Numbered from the stretch's first letter, positions 11,026 to 25,132 are shown. The stretch: 64,000 nucleotides of DNA from Mycobacterium sp. 852002-10029_SCH5224772 (GCF_001667315.1 NZ_LZHT01000041.1:186001-250000); one strand, 5' to 3'. Program-made: numbers and translations. Notes: generated from the letters alone by a model not told the origin.

Positions 11026-11987
11026 TTCACGGCCAACGACAACCCGAAGTCACCCGCGCCGTCGGTCCACCATCGCGTGCGACGCAACGCCGCAGCGGCC
11101 AGTTCGGCGCTCACCTTGTCGGGACGGAACTTGCACGACACCTCGGTGAGCATTTCCTCGCCGGCCTCGAAGTCGACGGTCAGCTCGAGCGCACCGACAC
11201 GCACCCGCTGGCGGCGTTCGGACCGCAACCACATCTCGATGCGTTCCTCCGACACGTTCCATCGCGCCACGTGCCGGAAGGCGTCGACGTCGAAATTCGC
11301 GTCCAGTTCCCGGTTTACCACCGCGAGCACATTGCGGTTGAACGCCGCCGTCACCCCGGCGGCGTCGTCGTAGGCGCGCACCAGACGCGCGGTGTCCTTG
11401 ACCAGGTCGGTGCCCAGCAGCAGGCTGTCGCCCGGCCGCATCTGGGCGGACAGCGCGGTGAGGAAGTCCGCACGCGGTCCGGGCGTGAGGTTACCGATCG
11501 TCGACCCCAAGAACACGAACAGCCGTCGCCCGCCCGCCGGGATCTCGGTCAGATGTTCTTCGAAATCGCCGCAGACGGCCTTGATTTCGACCCCTGAGTA
11601 TTCCTGCTGGATGGCCGTGGCGGCCGTCGACAGGATGCTGGCGTCGACGTCGAACGGGACGAACCGGCGCAACGAACCCCGTTCGCGCAGGGCGTCGAGC
11701 AGCACCCGCGTCTTCTCCGAGGTCCCGCTGCCCAGCTCCACCAGGGTGTCGGCCTCGCTGGCCGATGCGATTTCGGCCGCCCGCGCGCGCAGGATCTCGG
11801 CCTCGGCTCGGGTCGGGTAGTACTCGGGCAACCGGGTGATCTGGTCGAACAGATCGCTGCCCACCGCATCGTAGAACCACTTGGGCGGCAACGACTTCGG
11901 TGTCTTCTGCAGGCCATCGAACACGTCGCGGCGTAACGCGTGGTAGGCCGAGTCGGCGGCAAGGTGGTTCGACAGCGACAGCGTCAT
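11022..11987 (-). CDS. egtD: Histidine N-alpha-methyltransferase
   Basis: A 321-residue enzyme that trimethylates histidine to hercynine with three SAM, the entry step of ergothioneine synthesis. The SAM site [13 protein letters not shown] is at about residues 83-95, and GSTIGNL supplies the conserved Asn that binds histidine. The C-terminal TEVSCKF carries the Glu and Ser contacts known from the M. smegmatis structure. I start at the ATG that shares one base with the egtC stop (TGATG); a TTG one codon earlier is possible. The length equals the M. tuberculosis protein. Confidence 0.95.
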   Translation of the reverse strand: MTLSLSNHLAADSAYHALRRDVFDGLQKTPKSLPPKWFYDAVGSDLFDQITRLPEYYPTRAEAEILRARAAEIASASEADTLVELGSGTSEKTRVLLDALRERGSLRRFVPFDVDASILSTAATAIQQEYSGVEIKAVCGDFEEHLTEIPAGGRRLFVFLGSTIGNLTPGPRADFLTALSAQMRPGDSLLLGTDLVKDTARLVRAYDDAAGVTAAFNRNVLAVVNRELDANFDVDAFRHVARWNVSEERIEMWLRSERRQRVRVGALELTVDFEAGEEMLTEVSCKFRPDKVSAELAAAALRRTRWWTDGAGDFGLSLAVK

Positions 11988-12709
11988 CAAGGCCCTTTCG
12001 GATGATCCAGCGGCGTCAGCGTGACACCATCGGCAGTGACTTCGACGAGGTGACGGTCCGGCACGTCCTCCCAGTCGGAGTCGTTGTCATAGGGTTCACT
12101 GGCCAGGACCACACCATCCGGGCGGCGCAGGATGGACAGTGTGTCGCCCCAGGCCGTTGCCAGCATGCGAGAGCCGTTGGCGGCCAATATATTCAGCCGG
12201 GCGCGGGGGTCGGATGCGGCTATCTCGGCGATCGTGTCAGCCAGCGCGTCGAGGCCACGCTCGAAGATGACTGCCGCCAGTATCGCGCTGTCGCAGACCG
12301 ATTCGGCCCGTGAGGTTGCCGGTAACACGGCCCGGTCGACAACGCCGTTGTGCGACAACAACCACTGGCCGTCGGTGAACGGTGCCGTCGCAGTGATGTC
12401 GATCGGCATGCCGACGGTCGCCGAGCGCACGGCGGCCACCACGCAGTGGCTGCGCAACGCCGGCGCGACGGACTCGAACGACACGTCGCCCCACAGCGGC
12501 AGCTGGCTGCGCCAGCGCCGGGGCGCGGCGCCATCCGTGGAGCCACCTGAAGAAGCATCGAAAAACCCGACGCCCCAACCGTCCGCGTTCAGCAGACAGT
12601 GCTTTTGGCGGCGCGGCGCGTAGGCCTGCACCCGCAGCCCGAATGCAGGCTCGAGCACCAGCGAGGAGACCGTGACGTCGGCCCCGAGCCACCCCAGGTG
12701 CCGGCACAT
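11987..12709 (-). CDS. egtC: Gamma-glutamyl hercynylcysteine sulfoxide amidohydrolase
   Basis: A 240-residue class II glutamine-amidotransferase-like Ntn hydrolase that removes glutamate from gamma-glutamyl-hercynylcysteine sulfoxide. The catalytic Cys2 follows the initiator Met (MCRHLGWLG), which fixes the start at 12709 even though the frame is open further upstream. LSHNGVVD and the DSAI segment are further family motifs. Its start shares one base with the egtB stop. Confidence 0.93.
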   Translation of the reverse strand: MCRHLGWLGADVTVSSLVLEPAFGLRVQAYAPRRQKHCLLNADGWGVGFFDASSGGSTDGAAPRRWRSQLPLWGDVSFESVAPALRSHCVVAAVRSATVGMPIDITATAPFTDGQWLLSHNGVVDRAVLPATSRAESVCDSAILAAVIFERGLDALADTIAEIAASDPRARLNILAANGSRMLATAWGDTLSILRRPDGVVLASEPYDNDSDWEDVPDRHLVEVTADGVTLTPLDHPKGP

Positions 12710-14019
12710 CAGACGACGTCCCCGTTCTCGGAAACGTCCCAGGCCAACCGGACACCGGAGAAGATCTGGCGCCGGTACGGGTGGTCCCAATTACGGAAGC
12801 TCGGCCGCAGGATGCCCGGCTCCACGGCCCACGATCCGCCGCGCAGCACCCGGTAGTCACCATCGAAGAACGGCTGCGAGTAACGCTCGTAGAGCATCGG
12901 GACAAACCCCGGCCACGGCCGCAGCGGGGACGTCGTCCACTCCCACACATCGCCGAGCATCTGCTCGGCCCCATACGCCGAAGCGCCGGCGGGATAGGCG
13001 CCGACGGGCGCCGGCCGCAGCGCGGTGCCGCCCAGGTTGGCCAGCGCCTCGCACGGCTCCTGAGCGCCCCAGGGGTACCGGCGCCGCGCGCCGGCGGAGG
13101 GGTCCCACGCGCAGGCCTTCTCCCATTCCATCTCGGTGGGCAGCCGCGCGCCGGCCCAGGCCGCGTACGCCTCGGCCTCGAAATAGCTGACGTGCTGGAC
13201 GGGTTCGTCGTCGGGGATGTCTTCGATGTGACCGAACCGGGTGCGCGTGACGGCGTCGGGATTCCAGAACTGTGGCGCGGTCAGGCCGGCGGCCTGGCGA
13301 TGCCGCCAGCCCCGCGCCGACCACCACCGCGGCTCGTCGTATCCGCCGTCATCGACGAAGTGCCGCCATTCGCCGTTGGTGACCGGGACCCGGCCGATCC
13401 GGAACGCGGGCAGGTCGACGACGTGGCCCGGGCGCTCATTGTCCAGCGAGAAGGGCTCGCGGGCGGAGTCCACACCGAGTACGAACTCACCGCCGGGCAC
13501 CAGCACCGAGGAACCGGCCACCCCCGGCCGGGCGGGGGGCAGCACCGGAACGTCCCGCAGTAGCGGCGCGCCGCTGCGCAGATTCAATGCCTGCAGCATG
13601 GTTTCGTCGTGCTGATTTTCGTGGCTGACCACCATCGCGTACACGAAGGCGGCCTGGTCACCCGCGGGGTCGTCGGGCAACGCGTCCAGGGCGTCGAGCA
13701 CGGCGGACCGCACGGTGCGGCAGTAGGCCCGCGCCTTGTCGGGCGGCAGCAGCGGCAGGTCCACACGGCTGGCGCGGGAGTGCACGAAGGCGTCGTAGAG
13801 GCCCTCGACGGCCGGCGGCAACATCGACGGCCGGGCGGGATCGCCGCCCCGCAACAGCCACAGCTCTTCTTGCTGACCGATGTGCGCCAGATCCCACACC
13901 AACGGGCTCATCAGCGGGTCGTACTGCCGGCACAGTTCGGCATCGTCGAAGTCGACCAGCCGCAACGTCCGCGTCCGCGTCCGCGCCAACTGGTCGGCAA
14001 GGGCCTCCCGTGACGTCAC
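12709..14019 (-). CDS. egtB: Ergothioneine iron(II) sulfoxide synthase
   Basis: A 436-residue non-haem iron enzyme that couples hercynine to gamma-glutamylcysteine with oxygen, forming the C-S bond and sulfoxide. An N-terminal DinB-like domain provides the three iron-binding histidines H46 ([10 protein letters not shown]), H133 and H137 (SHENQHDET). The C-terminal half is an FGE-sulfatase domain ([22 protein letters not shown]). The GTG start overlaps the egtA stop by 4 bases; the open frame upstream of it lies inside egtA and is not used. Confidence 0.95.
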   Translation of the reverse strand: MTSREALADQLARTRTRTLRLVDFDDAELCRQYDPLMSPLVWDLAHIGQQEELWLLRGGDPARPSMLPPAVEGLYDAFVHSRASRVDLPLLPPDKARAYCRTVRSAVLDALDALPDDPAGDQAAFVYAMVVSHENQHDETMLQALNLRSGAPLLRDVPVLPPARPGVAGSSVLVPGGEFVLGVDSAREPFSLDNERPGHVVDLPAFRIGRVPVTNGEWRHFVDDGGYDEPRWWSARGWRHRQAAGLTAPQFWNPDAVTRTRFGHIEDIPDDEPVQHVSYFEAEAYAAWAGARLPTEMEWEKACAWDPSAGARRRYPWGAQEPCEALANLGGTALRPAPVGAYPAGASAYGAEQMLGDVWEWTTSPLRPWPGFVPMLYERYSQPFFDGDYRVLRGGSWAVEPGILRPSFRNWDHPYRRQIFSGVRLAWDVSENGDVV

Positions 14020-15326
14020 GGTCCCCCTTGCGTCGATCGCGCCACCCGCGAAAGCTCGGCGGCGACCCCATGCTCGATCACCTGGTCGGCGAACTCGTCG
14101 CCGGGACAACGGCCCTGCTCGACGAGGCGGACCAACCGCTGCATCGCGTCGCCGAGTTCGGTCGGCGCCTTCTCGGCGGCGATGGCCACGCACGCATTGG
14201 CGGCGGCGTGGAGCCGTCGGTCACGCAGCCCCAGCCGGGCCGCGATGTCCCAGGCGGTGGACACCGGCTCGACGGCCTCGGCCGCGGCGTCGGCGGCGGC
14301 GGGGTCATCGAGCAGGGCCACCAGGGTGAACACCACCGCGGGCCACAGCACGTCCGGGACGCTGTCCAGATAACGGATTTCCAGCCACTGCCGGGGGCGG
14401 ACCGGCGGGAACAAGGTGGTCAGGTGGTACTCGAGGTCGGCGACGCTGGGGCGGCGATCACCGAGCAACGCCCGGCCGTCGACCCAGTCGGCGAAGGGCA
14501 CCCAATGCGTGACCGCCTCGGCGTCCGGGGTGTGCACCAGCATCACCGGGGCCTTGAGGGCGTAGCGCGCCCAATCGGTGCCCGGGTCGTCGCCACTGGC
14601 ACCCAGGATGGGGCCGCAGCGCGCCGAATCCATCTGGCCCCATACCCGCTGCCGGCTGGACACCCAGCCGGTGAAGTCGCCGCCCAGCATCGGCGAGTTG
14701 GCGGTGATGGCGATCATGGTGGGCCCCAACGCATGTGCCAGCCGCACCCGAGCAGCCCAGCCTTCGCGCGGCCCGGCGTCCACGTTGACCTGAATCGACG
14801 CGGTGGACGTCATCATCGCCGCGCCCGCTTCCCCGGAGCGGCTGGTGGCGAAGAACCGTTCCATGGCGCGGTACCGGGCGCCGGGGTTGATGCGCTGGGG
14901 CGGTCGCAGCGGGTCGGCGCCGAGGAAGACCAGGCCCAGGCCGGCCTCAGCAAACGCCGGCTGCAGCACGGCCTGGTCCCGCTGCATCGCGTCGATCGCG
15001 GGCAGGACACCGTCGGCCGGCGGGCCGGAAAGTTCGACCGCACCGCCCGGCTCCACGGTGATCCTGCTGCCACCCGGGAGGGTGGGGAGCGCGTCGAGCA
15101 CCGCGGCGATTTCGCCCCAGCCGGGTCTGCGGTATGGATCGGCCGGGTCATGGCAGTGGGCTTCGAGTTCCAGACCCACCCGCCCCAGCGGGGCATCCAC
15201 CAGGCAGCCCGCCGCGATGTACTGCGCGACGGCCGCGGAATCGGTCAGCTCGGCGATCTTTCGCTCCGGGGCAGGGGCGGCACCGGTCGACCGCGGATCC
15301 GCCGCAGTGATCGGGGCGAATGTCAT
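14016..15326 (-). CDS. egtA: Ergothioneine glutamate-cysteine ligase
   Basis: A 436-residue GCS2-type ligase making gamma-glutamylcysteine from glutamate and cysteine for ergothioneine synthesis. The family signature GLELEAH at the active-site strand and SIQVNVDAG are visible. I start at the ATG at 15326, preceded by a GAAGGGA ribosome site about 8 bases away. It is the first gene of the operon, and all five genes overlap by 1-4 bases, which should keep the enzymes in fixed ratio. The 179 bases upstream (15327-15505) must hold the operon promoter, but no strong -10/-35 pair was obvious. Confidence 0.93.
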   Translation of the reverse strand: MTFAPITAADPRSTGAAPAPERKIAELTDSAAVAQYIAAGCLVDAPLGRVGLELEAHCHDPADPYRRPGWGEIAAVLDALPTLPGGSRITVEPGGAVELSGPPADGVLPAIDAMQRDQAVLQPAFAEAGLGLVFLGADPLRPPQRINPGARYRAMERFFATSRSGEAGAAMMTSTASIQVNVDAGPREGWAARVRLAHALGPTMIAITANSPMLGGDFTGWVSSRQRVWGQMDSARCGPILGASGDDPGTDWARYALKAPVMLVHTPDAEAVTHWVPFADWVDGRALLGDRRPSVADLEYHLTTLFPPVRPRQWLEIRYLDSVPDVLWPAVVFTLVALLDDPAAADAAAEAVEPVSTAWDIAARLGLRDRRLHAAANACVAIAAEKAPTELGDAMQRLVRLVEQGRCPGDEFADQVIEHGVAAELSRVARSTQGGP

Positions 15327-15505
15327 ATCACGATCCCTTCGGGCCCGACCAAGGCTGAACATGCACCTGCGGACCGCTTCCCTGCGCAGCTAATCGAACG
15401 ATATTCGGCACTATTTCGTCTAGTGCTTCATCTATCAGACGCCCCCGACATATTCCCTTCCCGCGCCAGTAGGTGGACGGCACGGACAGATACCCCATCG
15501 CTCGA

Positions 15506-16168
15506 CTATTGACCCAGCGCGTTCTGCATCGCCCCAGCTAGCACGTTCACGGCGGGCCCGGCGTTGCCGGACTGACACACTTTTGCCTGCAGCAACACAT
15601 TTTCACGCAGCCTGGTTTGATCGAAGCAGCGCCGATCGGTGCCCGCCTCCTGCTTGGTCCAGTTCGCGTCGGCGGGGCCGGCCGGCCCGCCGTCGAAAGA
15701 CCACACCTGGGTGCTGCCGTTGTCCAGGTGCATCGCGGTCGTCTGTCCCGAACAGCCGACCGTTCGATCCACTACCCGATGGAATGCCCGAGCCGCGGCG
15801 TCGGTGGTGGCGAACACCCCGACCGCCTGCTTGACCAGATGCGTCTGATCGGTCGCCGAAGTCTGGGTGACGGCTCCGTTGAACGAAGCCAGATCGGGGT
15901 CTTCGTACACCTCGGGCAGCCCGATGTCCGCCCAGTTGTTGCACTCCGGGAGATCCACCCAGGCGCCTTGTCCAGGCTGGGTGAACACCGACTCCCACCC
16001 CATGGGTCCGCCGACGATGTTGCCGACCGACCCCTTGCCGAGGACGGCGTAGTTCACCACGCCCGGCTCCGAGGGGTGGGCGGCCGCGACCACAGGCGCA
16101 ACCGTGCCCGCCAACGCGAAGCCGACGGCGAGGACCGCCGGGTAAACCCGCGTAGCCCGCATGGTCAT
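15506..16168 (-). CDS. Exported sensor-domain protein (Rv3705c-like)
   Basis: A 220-residue exported protein. The N-terminal signal (about residues 8-32, VLAVGFALAGTVAPVVAAAH) is followed by a domain like the extracellular PknH sensor fold, with paired cysteines (PECNN, VGCSG, DRRCF, KVCQS) that probably form two disulfides. The start is the ATG at 16168; an ATG two codons later is equally possible. Its position downstream of the egt promoter region matches Rv3705c. A ligand-binding role outside the membrane is inferred from the fold. Confidence 0.75.
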   Translation of the reverse strand: MTMRATRVYPAVLAVGFALAGTVAPVVAAAHPSEPGVVNYAVLGKGSVGNIVGGPMGWESVFTQPGQGAWVDLPECNNWADIGLPEVYEDPDLASFNGAVTQTSATDQTHLVKQAVGVFATTDAAARAFHRVVDRTVGCSGQTTAMHLDNGSTQVWSFDGGPAGPADANWTKQEAGTDRRCFDQTRLRENVLLQAKVCQSGNAGPAVNVLAGAMQNALGQ

Positions 16169-16298
16169 GCAGCGATCATGCCAGGCGCCCGGACGTTCGG
16201 TCAGCCCCCCGCAGCACCGAGCCTTTGAGCGCTTGTGCAAACGTGGCCAATGATGTTGTGCGCCCAGCGTTTCCGCTAGCGCCCGTCGAGTGTGTGAC

Positions 16299-16793
16299 CT
16301 AGGGGCGCGGTGCGGGCGCGCTCGGAGCGGGACTGACACCCGTCGGCTGGCTGGGGCCGCTGATGCCGGGGCCGGAAACCGGACCACCGGGACCGCCCGG
16401 ACCACCGGGGGGCATCGGAACGATCAGCCCGGGACCGCCGGGCCCGGGTCCCCACGGCCCATTGTCGGGTCCGGGGCCGCCGTACCACGGTCCGGGACCG
16501 CCGGGTCCTGGCCCCCACGGCCCGTTGCCCGGTCCGGGACCGCCGGGACCGCCGGGACCTGCCGGGTGGAACATGCCGTGGTGATGGTGGTGGCAGTGGT
16601 AGTTGTGCATCCAAATCGAGGCGCCGACGAAGAACACCGAGGTGAGGATGAACACGATGCCCGCGACGATCACCACCCAGGCCGCCGCCGTGTAGAGCCG
16701 CGGCGGCTTCACCCGCTGCGGGGGCGGCGGCGGTGGCGCAGTGGCCGCGGCGGCTGGGGTCGGCTCGGGTTGTGGTTCGGGTGTCTCGCTCAT
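16299..16793 (-). CDS. His-cluster, Pro/Gly-rich single-pass membrane protein
   Basis: A 164-residue protein: a Pro-rich N-terminus (about 1-32), one transmembrane helix (about 34-58, AAAWVVIVAGIVFILTSVFF), then a histidine cluster (YHCHHHHHG) and a long tail of GPGGPG-type repeats. The downstream-duplicated gene at 16943-17371 has the same plan and the same first residues (MSETPE), so the two are paralogues. They correspond in place to the proline-rich genes Rv3705A and Rv3706c. The His cluster suggests metal binding at the membrane surface, which is inference. Confidence 0.7.
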   Translation of the reverse strand: MSETPEPQPEPTPAAAATAPPPPPPQRVKPPRLYTAAAWVVIVAGIVFILTSVFFVGASIWMHNYHCHHHHHGMFHPAGPGGPGGPGPGNGPWGPGPGGPGPWYGGPGPDNGPWGPGPGGPGLIVPMPPGGPGGPGGPVSGPGISGPSQPTGVSPAPSAPAPRP

Positions 16794-16894
16794 GCCATGC
16801 CATATTGCCCCGCACGCCATGTCCGTACCAGGCCCCGGCGACAAAATTGCTGCGAATCGAGACGCGGCAGTGACCGCGGTTGCCGCGAAGACAG

Positions 16895-16927
16895 GTGGCC
16901 CGACGCTCGATCAGAGCGCCGGGCCAC
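16895..16927 (-). terminator. Strong hairpin, probable terminator
   Basis: An 8-base arm GTGGCCCG pairs with CGGGCCAC, and inside it CGCTC pairs with GAGCG around a 5-base loop, with one unpaired base on each side. It begins 16 bases after the stop of the minus-strand gene at 16943-17371. No T-run follows. Confidence 0.6.
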
Positions 16928-16942
16928 TCGCGAGTAAGGGTG

Positions 16943-17371
16943 CTAGTTGGTCAGGACGGTGACGCTCGGGGCCGCCGCGGAGTGGAAGACCGACGCCGGG
17001 AGCTCGCCGGGGGCCATGCCGCTGGGCCGCACGGACGACGGAGCCGGAGGCGCGGTGGTGGCACCCGGGGCGTTCGGTCCGCCCGGCGCGCCCGGGGCGA
17101 CGCCACCGGGTCCGCCGGGGCCACCGGGGCCGCGGTGATGCAGCATCGCGTGGTGGTGGTGCTTGTGGTGGTGGTGGCCGTGATGGCCGCCGCGGTGGCC
17201 GAGGATGAAGCCGGTGAAGAAGATGACCGCGACGATGAACACGATCCCGGCGATGATGGCGACCCACGCGGCGAGTTGGAAGACGCGCGGGGCCCGGTAG
17301 GCCGCTGCAGCTGCGGCCGGTGCAGTTGCGGTGGAGGTCCGCACGGTGGGGGTTTCAGGTGTTTCACTCAT
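16943..17371 (-). CDS. His-rich, Gly/Pro-rich single-pass membrane protein
   Basis: A 142-residue paralogue of the gene at 16299-16793. One transmembrane helix (about residues 32-56) is followed by an extreme histidine run (HRGGHHGHHHHKHHHHAMLH, about 13 His within 22 residues), then Gly/Pro/Ala-rich sequence. The shared MSETPE start and layout indicate tandem duplication with divergence of the tail. Function is unknown; the histidines could bind Zn, Ni or Cu. A strong hairpin follows its stop. Confidence 0.7.
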   Translation of the reverse strand: MSETPETPTVRTSTATAPAAAAAAYRAPRVFQLAAWVAIIAGIVFIVAVIFFTGFILGHRGGHHGHHHHKHHHHAMLHHRGPGGPGGPGGVAPGAPGGPNAPGATTAPPAPSSVRPSGMAPGELPASVFHSAAAPSVTVLTN

Positions 17372-17505
17372 GAGACAAATGATGAAGCCGTTAACAGTAG
17401 TGACGGCTATGCGCTAGTTATGTAGCAGCTGTGAACCAACGCCGCCGCTCAGCGGGCATATTGCGCCGTAGCAGCCGGAAACCAGCGCACGATCGACCAG
17501 CGCGC

Positions 17506-17679
17506 CCATCACCGGGTCCACGTTGCCCGGTCTCCAGGGGTGGCATGTCCGCGCCGGACAATCTGCAGACGCTGTGCTCGAGATGCAACCGGACCAAGTC
17601 GGACAAGGTCGCCGCCTGGCCCGGCGTGTATCCGCTACGAATGGCAGAGGAGCGGGGAAATTCGTCGGGCCCCGTTTGA
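17506..17679 (+). pseudogene. HNH endonuclease remnant (C-terminal part)
   Basis: The frame here reads PVSRGGMSAPDNLQTLCSRC and then NRTKSDK, a clear C-terminal half of an HNH nuclease motif (RGG, DNLQTLC, CN, K). The expected DH(V/I)VP half just upstream is not in the same frame; a His-Val pair appears in another frame at about 17519-17524, so a single-base indel is likely. No intact N-terminal part was found. I read it as a decayed HNH gene within the otherwise empty 17372-17790 gap. Confidence 0.5.
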
Positions 17680-17695
17680 AGACACGATCGGAGAC

Positions 17696-17719
17696 CTCCC
17701 GTTTCTGTAGAAACGGGAG
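17696..17719. terminator. Perfect palindromic hairpin
   Basis: CTCCCGTTTCT pairs perfectly with AGAAACGGGAG around two bases (11-bp arms). It follows the HNH remnant by 16 bases on the plus strand and lies about 70 bases beyond the end of the minus-strand cupin gene. It may be a terminator for either side or a left-over mobile-element end. Confidence 0.5.
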
Positions 17720-17790
17720 CGACCTGTTGGAGCGCTTGCCGTGAGGTGCGGTAGTAGGCCGTTCCACGTACTCCTCGGCCTGCGGCGCGA

Positions 17791-18324
17791 CTACGCGACT
17801 GGTGGTCCGAGAATGTCGCACCCGAACCGCGCAGCGAGTTCAGCAACCTTTCCCGGCGCCGAGTCCTTCACCGCATACACGATCTGCTCAAATCCGCCCG
17901 GAGTGATGGTCGCCAGCAGCCGGCTCTCGGTGGCGGCCACATTGCGCCAGCTGTGCGGCGTACCCCTGGGAACAGTCACACTCGTTCCGGGCAGTGCGTC
18001 AATAACCTTGTCATCGAGGGCGATCCGGTAATGACCGGAGAGCACTAACAAATGCTCCTCTTCGTGCCGGTGGCGGTGTGTTGGGACGGAACAACCGGGC
18101 TGGGCAACGGACTCGACTACCGCGTAGGCGCCGTCGGTGGAGCGGCTGTCGACCCGGACGGCTTGGCGTTCACCAGTAGCACCGTCGAACCAAACGTGCT
18201 GCCGATCAGGGTGACTCACGTCTGCAGAATACTCGTTCGTTTGAGTTGCAGTTAGCGGCAACGGTCTAGCTCCCGGGATGAGGCGATGCCAAGCAAACCG
18301 ACTCCGTGCAACCCGGGCACACAT
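17791..18324 (-). CDS. Cupin-domain protein
   Basis: A 177-residue protein with one cupin barrel. The metal-binding motif 1 is THRHRHEEEHLLVLSG and motif 2 is PRGTPHSWRN. I use the ATG at 18324, which has a GGGAG ribosome site 6 bases upstream. Such single-domain cupins range from isomerases to sugar or signal binders, so no reaction is assigned. It is not part of the M. tuberculosis block here and sits beside the HNH remnant, so it may be acquired. Confidence 0.7.
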   Translation of the reverse strand: MCARVARSRFAWHRLIPGARPLPLTATQTNEYSADVSHPDRQHVWFDGATGERQAVRVDSRSTDGAYAVVESVAQPGCSVPTHRHRHEEEHLLVLSGHYRIALDDKVIDALPGTSVTVPRGTPHSWRNVAATESRLLATITPGGFEQIVYAVKDSAPGKVAELAARFGCDILGPPVA

Positions 18325-18549
18325 CAAAGTCTCCCTGCATGACGTGGCTGTTCACACTCGGTCCAGAGCAACCGTATCGCCCGGCTGCTTTAAGGCCTCG
18401 ACCGTTACGACATGCTTCATAAGCGCGTGACAGGAAACGATCGGCCCAGTCTGAATCTCCCTCCCGCGCGGAACGGGCAATTGTCCGCACCTCGGACACG
18501 GCCCTTATCCCGGGGGTGCGGCGGACGGACATCGCAGAACACCCTCTGA

Positions 18550-19704
18550 CTAGGGCTTGAACGGGTTCACCGCGAACTGGATGACCCGGTACGGCGCCGC
18601 CACCCGCGCGCGAGTATCCCACTGGCTCACGAAGATTCGCAGCTCCTCAAGCGTCGAACCGGGCGAGATGTAGCCGCCGTACGGTTGCGCCAGCCGGTTG
18701 TCGTAGGGCGGGGGCAGGCTTTCCGCCGGCTCCGGCCACTCGTCGTGCTGCACCACGGTGGTGACCGGGGCGTCGCCCAGCGCCGTCGGGTCGTCGGCCA
18801 CCCGGACCTCCATGTTGCCCGTGACGGCATTGAAGTAGGACAGCACGGCCTTGCCATCGATCTGTCTGATGCACATCTCACCCACCGCGTCCGGCCACAG
18901 CGGTGTCGGCGGCTTGCCCCAGCCCCCCTGCGGCCCGGCCGCCCAGCCCTGCCAGCGGGACCGGTCGGTGAACGTCTGCGGCGTCGCGCGATACAGGACA
19001 ACCGGGTCCCGGCGGGTGAAGCTGTCGGCCGCGATGTAGACCCACCCGGTGGGCGAATCCGGGGTGGGAATCGGGTCGTAATAGCCGCTGATCTGCGTCT
19101 GCGAGCCGCCTTGATAGGAGGCCGGCCGCTGGGAACCCGGGATGGTCTGCCAGCCCGCGCGCACCGGTTCGGCGGTCACCAGCCGGGAACTCTGCGGCTC
19201 CAGGTTCTTCGTCGTCGTCACCATCATGTAGTTGCGCCGGTTGATCTGGACCACTCCGGCGGGCAGTTGCGAGGCGTCCGGCGGGGTGGGATCGGCCAGC
19301 AGCGGGTTACTGATCCCGGTGACCCCGGTGTAGCGCACCCCGGCCGGGTCGTCGACCGACGCGGTGTCGACGTGCAGCGCCACCGGCGCAAACCAGCCGC
19401 CGAACCCAACGCCCTGGCCGGCGAAGCTGTCGCCGCAGACCTGCAGCAATTCGGTGGGGAATTCGACGAACTCGCACAGGTCGGTCGCGCCGATGCCGTA
19501 ATCCCCTGTGGGGGTGCCGGTTCCGGCGGTGGGGCCGATCCGCAGCACCTGACCGGGCACCAGCGGCTGCAGGATCGGCTCGGGGGCGGGGGCCGGCGGA
19601 TCGGCGCGAGCAACACTCCAAAGCCATTGCGGCACAACCAGACACACTGCCGACGCGGCGAACAGGGAGCACCGCGCGACCAGGCGAGTGGGGGCGGTGC
19701 TCAC
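18550..19704 (-). CDS. Exported DUF4185 protein (Rv3707c-like)
   Basis: A 384-residue exported protein with a signal sequence (about residues 8-34, ending near SVARADPP). The body carries the DUF4185 pattern of repeated W/G/D motifs (GDSFAGQGVGFGGW, GWVYIAADSFTRRDPVVLYR), which suggests a beta-propeller like those of glycosidases. The start is the GTG at 19704. It follows asd by 7 bases on the same strand and may be co-transcribed with ask-asd. The substrate is unknown. Confidence 0.75.
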   Translation of the reverse strand: MSTAPTRLVARCSLFAASAVCLVVPQWLWSVARADPPAPAPEPILQPLVPGQVLRIGPTAGTGTPTGDYGIGATDLCEFVEFPTELLQVCGDSFAGQGVGFGGWFAPVALHVDTASVDDPAGVRYTGVTGISNPLLADPTPPDASQLPAGVVQINRRNYMMVTTTKNLEPQSSRLVTAEPVRAGWQTIPGSQRPASYQGGSQTQISGYYDPIPTPDSPTGWVYIAADSFTRRDPVVLYRATPQTFTDRSRWQGWAAGPQGGWGKPPTPLWPDAVGEMCIRQIDGKAVLSYFNAVTGNMEVRVADDPTALGDAPVTTVVQHDEWPEPAESLPPPYDNRLAQPYGGYISPGSTLEELRIFVSQWDTRARVAAPYRVIQFAVNPFKP

Positions 19705-19711
19705 CCGCGGA

Positions 19712-22036
<2,325 letters not shown>

Positions 22037-22209
22037 GTTTCTTCCTGCCTCTCCGGCCCTGGCATTGAAATTCCGGGATTTAAGTCCACAACAGAATACG
22101 TGCCGCCGCATGGTGATTTACGTCGCGATACCAGCCGCCCCGGACTGCGGTTTCGGCGGCGTCCGGCCGCAATTTTCACCACGGCGCCAAAAGCGGTAAA
22201 GTTGCCGAC

Positions 22210-22244
22210 GTGCAGCGGGTGCTCCTCCTCGGACGCCGCGACGG

Positions 22245-22251
<7 letters not shown>
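22210..22251 (+). CDS. leuA leader peptide (VQRVLLLGRRDGV)
   Basis: A 13-codon open frame starting with GTG and containing three consecutive Leu codons (CTC CTC CTC) at codons 5-7, ending in TGA 79 bases before leuA. A short frame rich in the end-product amino acid upstream of its own biosynthesis gene is the hallmark of ribosome-mediated attenuation. Its last codons form the first arm of the alternative RNA stems described in the next entry. Confidence 0.65.
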
Positions 22252-24139
<1,888 letters not shown>

Positions 24140-25132
24140 TCAGAACAGCGCGAGCTGCGGGTCCGCGTCGGTGGTGTCGGTGAATTCGTCCATGCTGGTG
24201 CCGCCGATGACGGCGCCGACGCAGTTCATGAACTTCGCGTCGGAGATCACCGGCACCCCCAGCTGCCGCGCCAGGTAGCCTTTGCCCTGCTCGGGGGCGG
24301 GATCGTTGCAGACCACCAGCGAGGTCTCCCGGTCGACGGCGTCGCTGTAGGCCAGCCCGGCGTGCAGGATCCGCTCGACGAGTTCCTCATGGGTGCGGCC
24401 GACCTCGGCGGCCAGCGCCACCCGCATGCCCTGGACGAGTGGCCGGCCGCCCACGTAGGGGCCCGGGTTGAGATACGGGCAGGGCATCCGCGAGGCCAGC
24501 ACCTTCAACGGGCGTAGCTCGTCGTGGGTGACCCGGCCGTTCGGCCAGCGGCGCCGGGTCACCGGATGCACCGGCAGCCAGATGTCGCCGTCGCGGGCCA
24601 GCTTGAGGGCCGAGGCCAGCACGCCGGTCAACACCATCGCGTCGTCGAACGCGTCGTGGGGGCGCTCCTGGGTCACGCTCCAATGCGCCGCCAGCGTTTC
24701 CAGCCGCAGGTTGTCGACGCCGAGGTCCAAGCGGCGGGCCAGCTCGACCGTGCACATCACGGAGTCGACGGGAAGTTCGATGTCGGCGAGTTCGGCCTCG
24801 GCGGCAAGAAAGGAGTAGTCGAACGCCACGTTGTGGGCCACCAGCGTGCGGCCGCGCAGCACGTCGATCACGTCTCCGACGATGTCGGTGAACTGCGGTT
24901 GGTCTTCCAGCATGGCGGCGGTCAGGCCGTGCACGTGGGTGGGGCCCGGATCGACCCCGGGGTTGAGCAGGCTCACCACCGATTGCTCGACTTCGCCGTC
25001 GGCGTCCAGACCGAGCACCGCAAGGCTGATGATACGTGCCTGACCTGGCCGGAAGCCCGAGGTTTCGACGTCGATGACGGCCCAGCCCGCGTCCGGCTCG
25101 CTGGCCGGCCGACCCCAGCACACCGCGCTCAT
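24140..25132 (-). CDS. DnaQ-like 3'-5' exonuclease with BRCT domain (Rv3711c-like)
   Basis: A 330-residue protein with an N-terminal DEDDh exonuclease domain: AVIDVETSGF (Exo I), LVAHNVAFDYSF (Exo II) and RPHDAFDDA (Exo III with the HxxxxD). A BRCT domain is at the C-terminus (about 235-320). It resembles the M. tuberculosis dnaQ annotated as Pol III epsilon, although proofreading in mycobacteria is mainly done by the DnaE1 PHP domain. I use the ATG at 25132 (MSAVCWGRP), which matches the known N-terminus. Confidence 0.85.
   Translation of the reverse strand: MSAVCWGRPASEPDAGWAVIDVETSGFRPGQARIISLAVLGLDADGEVEQSVVSLLNPGVDPGPTHVHGLTAAMLEDQPQFTDIVGDVIDVLRGRTLVAHNVAFDYSFLAAEAELADIELPVDSVMCTVELARRLDLGVDNLRLETLAAHWSVTQERPHDAFDDAMVLTGVLASALKLARDGDIWLPVHPVTRRRWPNGRVTHDELRPLKVLASRMPCPYLNPGPYVGGRPLVQGMRVALAAEVGRTHEELVERILHAGLAYSDAVDRETSLVVCNDPAPEQGKGYLARQLGVPVISDAKFMNCVGAVIGGTSMDEFTDTTDADPQLALF

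Noticed and set aside
16360..16580. GGNCCNGG-type tandem repeats as a possible CRISPR or satellite.
   Set aside because: They encode the GPGG-rich tail of a membrane protein in frame, with no unique spacers.
18266..18622. A 118-codon minus-strand frame upstream of the cupin gene with several cysteines.
   Set aside because: No family resemblance or ribosome site, and it overlaps the cupin start that has a good ribosome site.
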